Shown: in pieces, positions 44,723 through 54,228 of the stretch
Layout: each line of letters begins with the position of its first letter
Numbering within the stretch: the stretch's first letter is position 1
Source of the DNA: CAWANF01 sp963783355
Lineage (GTDB): Bacteria > Bacteroidota > Rhodothermia > Balneolales > DATFMH01
Assembly (NCBI GenBank): GCA_963783355.1
Contig: CAWANF010000002.1
Coordinates: 62,001-126,000, forward strand
Length of the DNA stretch: 64,000 nucleotides
Direction: 5' to 3'
Notes under the pieces: generated by a model
What the model saw: only the letters and a program-made list of their open reading frames with translations
What the model was told of the DNA's origin: nothing
Databases searched by the model: none
Position numbers and translations under genes: made by a program

Positions 44723-46387
44723 ATGGCAAGTACTTTTTTTATTGGATTAGTGGCTGTCTTTGTATTCTATTTAGTTTTTAATCACTTCAGGAAAAAGAAG
44801 CAGGCTGAACAAGAATTATTTGAGGATTGGGGCAAGCCTGTTGATAAAGACAGAGATTGGTTCAATATAAGTTTATATCATGATTTGTTACCAGTTACCA
44901 CTTCAAGTGGCCGTGCACTGGATGATAAAACCTGGAATGATCTGAACATGAATGATTTATTTGAACGCATTGATCGGACTTCGGGTCTCATTGGACAACA
45001 GTATCTTTATGATCTTTTGAAACGGCCTACTTTCGATGATGAGGTGCTCAGGAAGCGAGAAAAACTGGTAAATCTGTTTGAAGAAGATCACAAGACAAGA
45101 ACATCGTTACAGCTGGAATTACGAAAATTAACCTCCACTAAATTCTGGAACTTGCCTAATCTCTTTCTCCGGGAGCTTGCAGAACCAAAATCTTCAGCAT
45201 TCATTTATCTCCTAAGCCCTTTGGCAACTTTTGTTTGCATCGGCCTTTCGTTTATTCATCCGTACTATTTAACGGGATTGTTATTGATTTTCCTGATCAA
45301 TCAAATCATAAACCATTCTTACAAAGGTGAGTTATTTTTCTTTACTTCTCCCCTTTTCAGCTTAAGTCTATTATTGAAAATAAGCGGGAAAATTTCAAAT
45401 AAACTGGAAGGGAAAGAGACTGCACTTGATGATATTCGCAATTCAATAAACAAAAGCCTGTCCGCATTAAAGAAATTATCAGGAATGATATCATGGTTTT
45501 CCTTTTCGAATGCCAATCCGGATGATTTGATGAGCCTCGTTTACGTTTATCTCGATAACCTTTTTCTCATAGAAGTAAATTTATATTACCGGTCTATTCA
45601 TCAGTTGAGAAAGAACAGGGACGACATCCAAGAACTTTTTGATGCCGTCGGAATGCTTGATGCCATGCAATCAGTCGCGTCATTCCGTACATCCTTACCT
45701 TATTATTGTAAACCAGAATTTAAATCCGGGGAACGCCTTTTATCCTTTGAAAATATATATCATCCAATTCTTGAAGAACCCGTTCCTAATGATCTTCACA
45801 TCAGAGGCAAAAGCGTTCTTATTACCGGTTCAAACATGGCAGGTAAATCGACATTCCTTAAAACATTAGGAATAAACCAGATCATGTCGCAAACGCTTTA
45901 TCTTTGTTGTGCCGAAAAAGCAGAGATGAATAAATATCATCTCATTTCCTCGATGAAAGTTGACGATGACCTTGTACATGGCAAGAGTTATTACATTACG
46001 GAAGTAGAACGCATCAAAGAATTAATCGAGCAATCAATTTCAGAAACAAACAACCTGTTCCTGATAGATGAGATTTTCCGTGGAACCAATACTATTGAAC
46101 GTGTTTCAGCATCAAGAGAAGTGCTCATGTACCTGGATGGCCCTAAAAATATGGTTATAACTTCGACTCACGATTTAGAGCTGTTGGATCTTCTGGATGG
46201 AAACTTCGAATTTTATCATTTCCGGGAAATTGTAACGGAAAACAGCCTTGATTTCGATTATAAGATAAAAAAAGGTGCTACATCTACCCGCAATGCCATT
46301 GCATTGCTTAAGTTAACCGGATATCCGGAATCTCTTGTTCAGAATGCCTACAAGTTATCAGAGAAACTCGAAGCGGTTAAAAATTAG
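44723..46387 (+). CDS. Membrane-anchored MutS-family ATPase
   Basis: The 554-residue protein has an N-terminal helix (about 3-20) and two more hydrophobic helices (about 155-190) ahead of a MutS core. The C-terminal MutS ATPase domain is intact: Walker A SGSN-type GSNMAGKSTFLKTLG near residue 369, FLIDEIFRGTNTIERVSAS, and STHDLELLDL. The mismatch-recognition domain is missing, so it is not a repair MutS. Its role is unknown. Its stop overlaps the convergent desaturase stop by four bases. Confidence 0.85.
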   Translation: MASTFFIGLVAVFVFYLVFNHFRKKKQAEQELFEDWGKPVDKDRDWFNISLYHDLLPVTTSSGRALDDKTWNDLNMNDLFERIDRTSGLIGQQYLYDLLKRPTFDDEVLRKREKLVNLFEEDHKTRTSLQLELRKLTSTKFWNLPNLFLRELAEPKSSAFIYLLSPLATFVCIGLSFIHPYYLTGLLLIFLINQIINHSYKGELFFFTSPLFSLSLLLKISGKISNKLEGKETALDDIRNSINKSLSALKKLSGMISWFSFSNANPDDLMSLVYVYLDNLFLIEVNLYYRSIHQLRKNRDDIQELFDAVGMLDAMQSVASFRTSLPYYCKPEFKSGERLLSFENIYHPILEEPVPNDLHIRGKSVLITGSNMAGKSTFLKTLGINQIMSQTLYLCCAEKAEMNKYHLISSMKVDDDLVHGKSYYITEVERIKELIEQSISETNNLFLIDEIFRGTNTIERVSASREVLMYLDGPKNMVITSTHDLELLDLLDGNFEFYHFREIVTENSLDFDYKIKKGATSTRNAIALLKLTGYPESLVQNAYKLSEKLEAVKN

Positions 46388-47496
46388 ATTTTGGCCACAA
46401 CCGGTTCATACGAAAAAGCAGGATCGCCAAATTTCTTTAACGTTTTATAGTGGGAAGCTATCGCTTCGCGAAGGGTAGTATGGGAGTGATAAGGAACATT
46501 GTACTTCTTTGCTACTTCTTCAACAATCGGGCTTATCGCCTGATAATGAATACTGCAAATCCTGGGAAATAAGTGATGTTCAATTTGGAAATTTAATCCC
46601 CCTATATACCAGCATAACAGTTTATTATTCCTGGCAAAATCGGATGTCGTTTCCATTTGGTGAACCATCCATACGTTCTCTATGCGTCCATCTTCATTTT
46701 CGGAAGGGAACTCAGTTCCTTCTACAACATGTGCCAGTTGGAAAATAACACCCAAAATAATCCCGGCAGTTAAATGGACAATCAAATAGCCTATTAAAAA
46801 CTCCACGATAGTCAAGTGTAATATCCATATCGGTAAGACGATCGTATAGGCGTAATAAAATAATTTTGTTATAACCAGAATGATAATTTCAGAAACCGGA
46901 TGCTTTTTGTCCTCATAAGGTCCAATATTTTTCTTAAAGAAATATTTATAATCTTTGACAAACACCCAGAATAATGTAGAAAAACTATAGGCAAAAAAAG
47001 CCAGAATATGTTGAAAACGATGTATGTATTTATATTCTGTTCCGGGCGATAATCGAATAAAACCTGCTACCTCCAAATCTTCATCATGGCCATGAATATT
47101 TGTATATGTGTGATGGATAATATTATGGGTTATCTTCCAGATATATCCATTTGCGCCCAATAAATCAAAAGTATATCCTAAAATAGTGTTTATGGTATTG
47201 TTTGATGAATAAGCACCATGTAAGGCATCGTGGGAAATAGAAAAACCAATACCGGCATAACCAACTCCTATCAAAAAGCACAAAGGAATCATTTGTAAAT
47301 GGGTAAAAAGTCCGCTCAATATTAAGGCATATGGAACAAAAGTAATTGCAAGTAACGTTATGGTTTTGATAACCATACTGATATTCGCATTTTTTGAAAT
47401 TCCATTACTTTTAAAGTATTCATTGACCTTCTGTTTGACCTCAGTTGAAAAATCAATCGTAGAACTTTTACTAAATGTAATTCTTTGATTACCCAT
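46384..47496 (-). CDS. Membrane acyl-lipid/acyl-CoA desaturase
   Basis: The 370-residue integral-membrane di-iron desaturase has three His boxes: HDALHG, HNIIHHTYTN with HGHDEDLE following, and QIEHHLFPRI. The QxxHH third box is the form seen in front-end (delta-5/6-like) and linoleoyl-CoA desaturases. About four to six membrane helices surround them. The N-terminal 40 residues have no cytochrome b5 domain, so an external electron donor is needed. It is monocistronic, with a 275-base gap upstream. Confidence 0.93.
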   Translation of the reverse strand: MGNQRITFSKSSTIDFSTEVKQKVNEYFKSNGISKNANISMVIKTITLLAITFVPYALILSGLFTHLQMIPLCFLIGVGYAGIGFSISHDALHGAYSSNNTINTILGYTFDLLGANGYIWKITHNIIHHTYTNIHGHDEDLEVAGFIRLSPGTEYKYIHRFQHILAFFAYSFSTLFWVFVKDYKYFFKKNIGPYEDKKHPVSEIIILVITKLFYYAYTIVLPIWILHLTIVEFLIGYLIVHLTAGIILGVIFQLAHVVEGTEFPSENEDGRIENVWMVHQMETTSDFARNNKLLCWYIGGLNFQIEHHLFPRICSIHYQAISPIVEEVAKKYNVPYHSHTTLREAIASHYKTLKKFGDPAFSYEPVVAKI

Positions 47497-47771
47497 GAAA
47501 GCAAAATAAGATTATCGTTGGAATGATTATATATCAGGATACTACTTCATGATTACATTAACAAATAGTTAATGTATACCCCAAAATTATTAACAAAACA
47601 ATAACAGCAACGTTTAATACATTATTATTTATAAATTTCCATAAGCAGAGACCACACTCACAACTATGATTTAGTAAAAACATTTCTTATTGTAATCATC
47701 AGGTAAATAATTATTACATTTTTTTCGAATTATTACATGATCCATCCTATTATTAATACAATCAGGAGCTT

Positions 47772-48437
47772 ATGAAAATGAAATATTATTTATTTATCTA
47801 CCTAATAGTGTTATACCCTGTCACGTCTTTGTCCCAGTCTAAGGAAACCCAACTCATTTCATTTGCTACTGAAGATGGTGGCCAGATTTTTGCCACGGAA
47901 TATGGAAACGGCAAAATGGGTGTTGTTCTGGCTCATGGTGCCGCATTCAATATGGAAAGCTGGAAACCATTAGCCAGTAAAATGGCAACCGACGGCTACA
48001 ATGTCCTGGCTATCGATTTTCGAGGCTATGGAAAATCAAAAGCAGGTAGTAACAAAAACGGGTTATATGAAGACATTCTTGGAGCAATACAATATTTAAA
48101 TAATCAAGGAGTTCGAACAGTATCAGTTTTGGGAGCCAGTATGGGAGGTGGAGCCTCAGCAGAAGCCGCGGTCATGTCGAAGCAAAAGATAATCGATCGG
48201 TTGATATTGTTATCCCCTGTTCCCATAAAAAGACCGTCTTTGATGAAATATAATAAAGTTCTCTTCCTCGCAAGCAAAGACGAACCTATGAGAAAGATTA
48301 TAGAATCTCAATATCATAAAGCCCTACAACCAAAGAGAATCATTCTATTTACCGGGAATGCTCATGCTCAAAATATTTTCAAAACCGAAAATTCAGATTC
48401 CTTAACGAGTGTCATATTGAATTTTTTAAAAAAATAA
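47772..48437 (+). CDS. Exported alpha/beta hydrolase
   Basis: The 221-residue protein has a signal peptide (YLFIYLIVLYPVTSLSQ) and an alpha/beta-hydrolase fold. The oxyanion region is VVLAHGAAFNMESW, the nucleophile elbow GASMGGGAS, the acid Asp in ASKDEPMRK and the catalytic His in GNAHAQNIF. The substrate is not predictable. AGGAG sits close before the ATG. It lies upstream of the dead beta-lactamase-fold gene, separated by about 250 bases. Confidence 0.85.
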   Translation: MKMKYYLFIYLIVLYPVTSLSQSKETQLISFATEDGGQIFATEYGNGKMGVVLAHGAAFNMESWKPLASKMATDGYNVLAIDFRGYGKSKAGSNKNGLYEDILGAIQYLNNQGVRTVSVLGASMGGGASAEAAVMSKQKIIDRLILLSPVPIKRPSLMKYNKVLFLASKDEPMRKIIESQYHKALQPKRIILFTGNAHAQNIFKTENSDSLTSVILNFLKK

Positions 48438-48686
48438 TCCGTCAAATCATATCTTTTATAGAATTCAGTAAAATTCCTGGTATGCTCTTTAATTCGCTTT
48501 TTCGTTTTCTATTACACTCCCATTGTTATAAACTTTTAATCCTTAAATGCCCTCCTCTATCGATTTTATAACTTATTAATTTGCATTTAGTTACGATTCG
48601 CAATAAATAATACTTGATACTAATTATTTGTAATTCGTACTCAGGTATAATCAGAATCAGGGTTATTTAGGCGGGAGTAAAAAGCC

Positions 48687-50633
48687 ATGTCATTAAATCA
48701 CTGTGCATTTGCGAATTGGGGCTTATCTGTTGTCAAAATTTCGTTGTTTGCCTTATTCATCGTTTTTACCAGAGCTGCTTTTGTTTCAGGCCAGCCAAAA
48801 TTAATTAATCTGCAAGATGATAAAATGCAGCTGGAATCATTTATTGACGGAATCATTTCTGAACAATTACAAGTGTATCATATCGCCGGTGCTACCGTAA
48901 CCATTGTCAAGGATGGAAATGTTTTATTAATGAAGGGATATGGTTATTCGGATATATTAAATCATAAAAAAGTAGCTGCTGATAAAACATTATTCAGAAT
49001 AGGAGGAGTTTCTCAGTTAATTACGACAACAGCAATTATGCAATTATATGACAAACAAAAAGTTTCATTAAATAGTGATGTTAATGGTTATTTCAAATTT
49101 TTAAATATCCCAAATACTTTTAAAGAACCTGTAACTCTCGAGGACATTCTTACACGCACCACAGGATTTGAACAACGATTCAATATGTTCACAAAGGATT
49201 ACCGGGATTTGAAACCATTAAATGAATACTTAAAAAACAATATTCCTGTACGGATACGCCCTCCGGGTAAATTAGCTGGTGATTCAGATTTTGCTATGGG
49301 ACTTGCGGGTTATATTGTTGAACAAATAACCAATACTTCCTTTGAAACATATGTTCAGGAAAATATTTTCCAGCCTCTGCAAATGAACAGCAGTACATTT
49401 GCCCAGCCGCTTCCAAAAGAAAAATTAGATCAACTTTCTGATGGATATACATTTAAAAATGGCCTATTTGAAAAAGATCCAATCCCTTATATAAAAGTTC
49501 CACCGGCTGGTTCCATGTATACAACAGCGAAGGACATGTCTCGTTTTATGATCACGCTTTTACATAATGGCTTATATGATACAACAAGGATCATGTCTGC
49601 AAAGGTCGCTCAGCAGATGCAACACCGTCATTTTATCCATGATCCTGAAGTGAGTGGAAACTGTTATGGGTTTTGGGAACGGTATATTAACAACCAAAGA
49701 GTGATAATGAGTACGGGCAATTCCTATGTATTCCATTCTTTACTTGCATTGGTACCCGATTTTGATCTCGGAATATTTATATCATTCAATAGTTATGGCG
49801 GGGAAAAAGCATGCTCAGAATTTTTGCAGGTATTTATGGATCACTACTATTCAGGAAACAACGCTGCGAATATTGTCCCAATGAAAGATTATAAACAACG
49901 TTCCTATCGTTACCTTGGTAATTATTGGTCTACGGAAACTTCTTATTCAACTATTGGAAAACTATTACAGTTAGATCGAACCGTAAGTATTCATTCAACG
50001 CCGAAAGGTTATTTACTGGTACACGGGCTAAAAGGAGGCGCGTCGCAGTGGGTTGAAATCAGGCCTACGGTTTTTCAGGATTTGAATTCTAACAGAAGGC
50101 TTGTTTTTCACAGTACTAATGAAGGCTCTGTTAATTATGCCTTTCTGAGTAATAACCCGACAACAGCATATTATCGAATTGCCTGGTATGAGTCGCCAGA
50201 ATTTCATGTAACACTCACCTCAATCTGCCTGATGGTATTTTTATCTTTTATACTTTTCTGGCCATTCAGCCGTGGATATCAACGCGAATATGAGATGATT
50301 CACGTGATTCATAATATCAAATTCCAAAACTTGACTTTTCAGACGGCCCTGTGGCTAAGTTTAATAGATATAATATTTGTTGCAGGGCTTTATATCATTT
50401 TAAAAAGCCCGGAAACTTTAGCATTTGATATCCCTCTGAGCCTTAAGCTTCTTCTGATTTTGCCTGTCATTTCAACGATTCTTACAATTATTGACTTGAT
50501 ACTTATGCTTCTAGCATGGAAAGATTTATACTGGGATATCCGCTCACGAATTCATTTTTCAATGGTCATTCTGGCTGCAGCCACATTTATACCAATTCTT
50601 ATGTTTTGGAACCTGCTGGGATTCCATTATTAA
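48687..50633 (+). CDS. Catalytically dead class-C beta-lactamase-fold membrane protein
   Basis: The 648-residue protein has an N-terminal signal-anchor (about 13-34). A serine beta-lactamase-like domain (about 48-375), a beta-rich linker domain (about 395-500) and four to five C-terminal membrane helices (about 510-645) follow. All catalytic motifs are altered. The SxxK site reads Gly107-Val-Ser-Gln110 within FRIGGVSQLIT, the YxN site reads DSD (199-201) and the HxG/KTG site reads STG (342-344). The fold is otherwise well conserved (LFRIG, LEDILTRTTGFE, LLALVPDFDLGIF), so a binding or sensing role is likely. Confidence 0.88.
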   Translation: MSLNHCAFANWGLSVVKISLFALFIVFTRAAFVSGQPKLINLQDDKMQLESFIDGIISEQLQVYHIAGATVTIVKDGNVLLMKGYGYSDILNHKKVAADKTLFRIGGVSQLITTTAIMQLYDKQKVSLNSDVNGYFKFLNIPNTFKEPVTLEDILTRTTGFEQRFNMFTKDYRDLKPLNEYLKNNIPVRIRPPGKLAGDSDFAMGLAGYIVEQITNTSFETYVQENIFQPLQMNSSTFAQPLPKEKLDQLSDGYTFKNGLFEKDPIPYIKVPPAGSMYTTAKDMSRFMITLLHNGLYDTTRIMSAKVAQQMQHRHFIHDPEVSGNCYGFWERYINNQRVIMSTGNSYVFHSLLALVPDFDLGIFISFNSYGGEKACSEFLQVFMDHYYSGNNAANIVPMKDYKQRSYRYLGNYWSTETSYSTIGKLLQLDRTVSIHSTPKGYLLVHGLKGGASQWVEIRPTVFQDLNSNRRLVFHSTNEGSVNYAFLSNNPTTAYYRIAWYESPEFHVTLTSICLMVFLSFILFWPFSRGYQREYEMIHVIHNIKFQNLTFQTALWLSLIDIIFVAGLYIILKSPETLAFDIPLSLKLLLILPVISTILTIIDLILMLLAWKDLYWDIRSRIHFSMVILAAATFIPILMFWNLLGFHY

Positions 50634-50685
50634 GCACTCCAGGTATCTCGAAATGTGAACTACAGCCATCGAAACAAATAATAGT

Positions 50686-51738
50686 CTACTTCTTTTTATA
50701 ACCTGATGGTACTGAGAAGATATTTTCGGCAAAATTGCCGGGCCCAAATTGAAGAACTTCGGTATAAAAATGTAAATCAGGTCCCGTTTCTTTAGGGGCT
50801 TCTAATTTCTTTTCAATTGTTTTTTTTGCAAATCTACCGAATAGACCTCGTACACTTTTGGGTTTAGACTCTTCCTTCTGTTCAACCTTTTTTTCATTAT
50901 CTGGCCTGATGGCAAAATAATTTCCATCTACAACTATTGGCATACCTTTAATTTTATCCAGCTTTTGCCACTCAGAACTTAAGCCAGCAGTAGAATTATC
51001 TTTAGTATTATTCATGCCATTCATCATAGAAATCCAATGTAAACCCAACATTTCCTGCTGATCAACCGGCATTTCGAAGCCCATCTTTTTCATATAAGTT
51101 GAATTAAATGCCATTTCGTCCTGATTTACTTTTTGCAGATTTCCATTTACCGGAGTCGTCCATACATTAGTAAATAAGCTGTCTGTTCCACGTTCTTTAG
51201 TATTAACGTTTTCCCATTCAACCAGCCAAACAATGGTATAACGATTGCAATCAAAATTATTGATTGTTTTCTTTTCCCCTGTATCTTCCACCTTGAATTC
51301 CCGTCGGATAATCTTTATGGTAGTGTCCTTTTCTGCTTTGTGTTCTGGTTCTTCAGGTTTTTCTTCACCGCCATCCATTTCACCATCTCCCGATTTAACA
51401 TTTTCAGGAGGAGTATATGGCACTATGTCTTTAACCTGGTAGGTCTTCTTCTTGTGGTCCATGTCAAAAATCTTCATATCCGGCAAATCCGTAATTTCCC
51501 CGGTATCTCCTGATTTTAGAAAAATTTTTATTACTGCATTTTTTAATATACCGTGACCTTTAACTTCACTTTGAGAATCCGTGCGCATTTTCTGACCTTC
51601 TATTCTCGTAGTTTCTGTGGTCGAATAATCCGCCAGATTTTTAAAATGGACTTCTGTCTTAACTTTTTTCACAGATTGCCCCATGGCCTGTATATACATA
51701 AATAAAACAGCCGATATTATGAACAGATATTTCCTCAT
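50686..51738 (-). CDS. Exported DUF4412-like protein
   Basis: The 350-residue protein has a signal peptide (FIISAVLFMYIQAMGQ) and strands with the pattern of outer-membrane-associated lipid-binding barrels (KTEVHFKNLADYSTTETTRI, MKIFDMDHKKKTYQVKD). A highly charged Glu/Lys/Pro insert lies at about 113-140, and a later TINNFDCNRYTIVWLVEW block follows. Family assignment is tentative. The start is ATG at 51738 because GGAGG lies just before it. An upstream in-frame TTG at 51750 overlaps that site. Confidence 0.65.
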   Translation of the reverse strand: MRKYLFIISAVLFMYIQAMGQSVKKVKTEVHFKNLADYSTTETTRIEGQKMRTDSQSEVKGHGILKNAVIKIFLKSGDTGEITDLPDMKIFDMDHKKKTYQVKDIVPYTPPENVKSGDGEMDGGEEKPEEPEHKAEKDTTIKIIRREFKVEDTGEKKTINNFDCNRYTIVWLVEWENVNTKERGTDSLFTNVWTTPVNGNLQKVNQDEMAFNSTYMKKMGFEMPVDQQEMLGLHWISMMNGMNNTKDNSTAGLSSEWQKLDKIKGMPIVVDGNYFAIRPDNEKKVEQKEESKPKSVRGLFGRFAKKTIEKKLEAPKETGPDLHFYTEVLQFGPGNFAENIFSVPSGYKKK

Positions 51739-52117
51739 ACTAACCTCCAAAAGCGTTATTCTTAGATGAATTGTAACTTACTAACAATAATAGAATACGC
51801 ATTAATAGTTAATATTATAAAACATATACGGTATTCCAATATAAGTAACCTACCCTTTTCTACTTATGACACAATATTTATTTTTTAAGGATCGGATACA
51901 CATTATATATAGATCATCAATTTTCTTAACCTTACATAACTTATAATATTAATACCTTAATTATAGGTTATAATTTTATCAACCTGTTGGGGAATCGTTA
52001 AAGAATACCGGAAAGAAAAACATTTAAAAACCGACTTCAATCGGATAGTATATTTCGATAAATTATGACCTGTAATTGATTTCTGTATTATGATCAACAT
52101 GAAAACGAACATACCTG
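51739..52117. other. AT-rich intergenic region
   Basis: A divergent gap of about 380 bases. Beyond the GGAGG of the minus-strand gene I see no ORF, repeat or clear promoter. The sequence is very AT-rich in the middle (51780-51990). Confidence 0.5.
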
Positions 52118-52672
52118 ATGTCTGATGAACTGAGAGTTTACGAAGAGGATTTTAAAGTCATTTGGGCTATGTCGGCATTTGGTTCCGGTTTGATAGGAAT
52201 CTACTTACTGAATACCTCCTTTAATTTATTTGAAATATTTATCAAACTGCCTGTAATCCTGGCATCTTTAATTTTCTTTGCCTTTTCATTTTATGCTGCA
52301 TTTAAAGCAGCGGAAGACCTGCATGAAATAGTAATATGTATTCAGAATGGAGAACTTATTGTCAGAGTTTTTAAACGAGAAGAGATCATTAAAGAAGAAA
52401 ATCTGTCCGTCTCAAACATTAAATGTTTTTTTATTGAGCCCAAAATAAAACCAAAAAACGGAGAAGCTATTTACGATTACACAAGTAATTATTATCTGAA
52501 GTATCAAACTATTGATAATAGTGATTTTATGCCATTTATCGACCTGGTACACTATACGTTGACCCTGAAACTTGAAGATATTGAACGTCTGATTGCATTT
52601 GTTCAGAAATACAATCAGCAAATTTTCGTGATTTCAGAAGAATTTAACTATATCGAATCGACAATAGCCTGA
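52118..52672 (+). CDS. Membrane protein of unknown function with two helices
   Basis: The 184-residue protein has two closely spaced membrane helices (about 15-34 and 42-68). The rest is a cytosolic beta-rich domain (LHEIVICIQNGELIVRVFKR, then EENLSVSNIKCFFIEPK) that resembles bacterial PH-like domains in pattern only. It has no homologue I recognise. Its stop is eight bases before the stop of the convergent bactofilin gene, so a functional link with the cytoskeletal pair is possible but unproven. Confidence 0.6.
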   Translation: MSDELRVYEEDFKVIWAMSAFGSGLIGIYLLNTSFNLFEIFIKLPVILASLIFFAFSFYAAFKAAEDLHEIVICIQNGELIVRVFKREEIIKEENLSVSNIKCFFIEPKIKPKNGEAIYDYTSNYYLKYQTIDNSDFMPFIDLVHYTLTLKLEDIERLIAFVQKYNQQIFVISEEFNYIESTIA

Positions 52673-52679
52673 AAGAACA

Positions 52680-53177
52680 TCACCAAAGTCTGTTCGGGTT
52701 ATCCTCTTCCTCAATAATATTGTTATCCTCATTTTTTAATTGAACGTCATTTGATTCTGTAACAACGGAAAGAGACAATTCCTTCTCCGGATTAGATTTG
52801 GAATATTGAATGAAATTCAGTTCACTCTTAGCAACACGGCCTTTTAGGAATGCACCGGTATCCACTACAATAGACTGACAGATACAATCACCCTCAACAT
52901 GAGAGTTTGATGTTAGGGCTATCTGTCCTTTTGAATGAAGGTTTCCAATCACACGGCCCTTTACATGAATCGACTGGCCGGAAACATCACCCTGAATACT
53001 AGCGGATTCAGAGATAACAACCGTACCTTCCGTAATGCAGTTGCCAATTACGTCACAATTAATCCGAATATTTTCTGAAGAATGAATGTCCCCTTCTAAA
53101 ATTGAATTCAGATCAATAATTGTAATATTTGGATGATTCGGTTCCCACCCCGAATTACCCTTCTTTTTTTTACCCAT
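52680..53177 (-). CDS. Bactofilin (polymer-forming cytoskeletal protein)
   Basis: The 165-residue protein has a short basic head (GKKKKGNSG), then a bactofilin beta-helix at about 20-125. Evenly spaced valine/glycine turns are seen (ILEGDIHSSENIRINCDVIG, GTVVISESASIQGDVSGQS, HVKGRVIGNLHSKGQIAL, VEGDCICQSIVVDTGAFLKG). An acidic disordered tail (about 130-165, DNNIIEEEDNP) follows. Bactofilins form nucleotide-free filaments that place cell-wall or other machinery. It lies 28 bases downstream of the actin-like gene and is certainly in its operon. Confidence 0.9.
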   Translation of the reverse strand: MGKKKKGNSGWEPNHPNITIIDLNSILEGDIHSSENIRINCDVIGNCITEGTVVISESASIQGDVSGQSIHVKGRVIGNLHSKGQIALTSNSHVEGDCICQSIVVDTGAFLKGRVAKSELNFIQYSKSNPEKELSLSVVTESNDVQLKNEDNNIIEEEDNPNRLW

Positions 53178-53205
53178 ATGTCCTTGGACACCATAATGTT
53201 ATTTA

Positions 53206-54228
53206 TTAAGCTTCAGATTCGAAAAGAGATACTACGGATTTATAATTGCCGATATCGATACCAACTGCTGTTTGTTTATCTCCGCCATTCAAATGTAATG
53301 AATTATAACAATACCCCTTACTTGCTAATGATTGAGGCTCCTCAACAACCTCAATATCCAATATATCCTGAAATTCCTCAATGAAGCAGTTCGTTAAATC
53401 ACTATAAAGAGCACCGCCTCCGGCAAGATACAATTTGTTCGATTTTTCAAAATCAGCATCTGAATAGGCTTTACGTAAGGTTGGAGAAATAATATCATTA
53501 TAATAGTTAATCAAAACTTCTTTTCTCAAGTCGGCTAAATCAATTTTCCTGCGGTTTAATACGATATAGCCTCTTCTCAGTCCGGCATCTAACTGATGTT
53601 CTGTTTTTAAACCAAGATAATTTGATTTGCTTAATTCCCGAATCAGGTTGTTCAACGCGTAACGAACGCCATTGACACTGGCGGATGTACGCTGGATAAT
53701 CCCCTTTTCAGTTGATAATACCGTTTCAAACGTACCGAAACCTAGACTCGCTATAAAGAAATTACCTTTAGCCTGTTGTTCCCCTTTACGCAATCCGACG
53801 ATACAACCTGCTATTTCAGGAATCACATCAACTTTACGGACATTAATTTCAGCATTTTTCTTTCCGTTGCCGTTAAAAGTAGAAGAATCGTAATTAACAG
53901 AGTCAAAACCGGCTATTAATTCGGCAGATTGATTCTTGAAAAGGTTATATGTAGAAAAAGGGAAACCAGTTGTAACTGTAACAGGCTCGCCATTCTCTTT
54001 GTGACTCAGTAAAAGTCCGGCTTTAGCTAATAATTGATAATCAAGTTCATCAGGAGCACTATTTACATTTTTATGCGGTGAAATCCCTTCTGTAAGGGCT
54101 AAATCACCTAAAATATATCCTTCGTCCTCATGATATATTTTTAAACCGTTTAAAAGATTTTCAGCTACATTCAGGAGTTCTGTATTATGACTCTCTATAG
54201 CGCTTGGAAAAACATATGACTTGATCAT
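53206..54228 (-). CDS. Actin-family ATPase (ParM/StbA-like), apparently circularly permuted
   Basis: The 340-residue protein is actin-like. It starts directly with SYVFPSAIE, the segment that follows the first strand in ParM-type actins. It continues with a degenerate phosphate-2 loop (SLGFGTFETV, 161-170), an adenosine motif LYLAGGGA (266-273) and a normal domain end LASKGYCYN. It then adds a phosphate-1-type motif, GIDIGNYKSVV (323-333), at the extreme C-terminus. An in-frame TAA about four codons upstream of the ATG rules out an N-terminal copy. The phosphate-2 Asp is Ser161. It is co-transcribed with the bactofilin. Confidence 0.8.
   Translation of the reverse strand: MIKSYVFPSAIESHNTELLNVAENLLNGLKIYHEDEGYILGDLALTEGISPHKNVNSAPDELDYQLLAKAGLLLSHKENGEPVTVTTGFPFSTYNLFKNQSAELIAGFDSVNYDSSTFNGNGKKNAEINVRKVDVIPEIAGCIVGLRKGEQQAKGNFFIASLGFGTFETVLSTEKGIIQRTSASVNGVRYALNNLIRELSKSNYLGLKTEHQLDAGLRRGYIVLNRRKIDLADLRKEVLINYYNDIISPTLRKAYSDADFEKSNKLYLAGGGALYSDLTNCFIEEFQDILDIEVVEEPQSLASKGYCYNSLHLNGGDKQTAVGIDIGNYKSVVSLFESEA

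Noticed and set aside
44723..46387. Calling this gene a mismatch-repair MutS
   Set aside because: The mismatch-binding and connector domains are missing and membrane helices are present. Only the ATPase domain matches.
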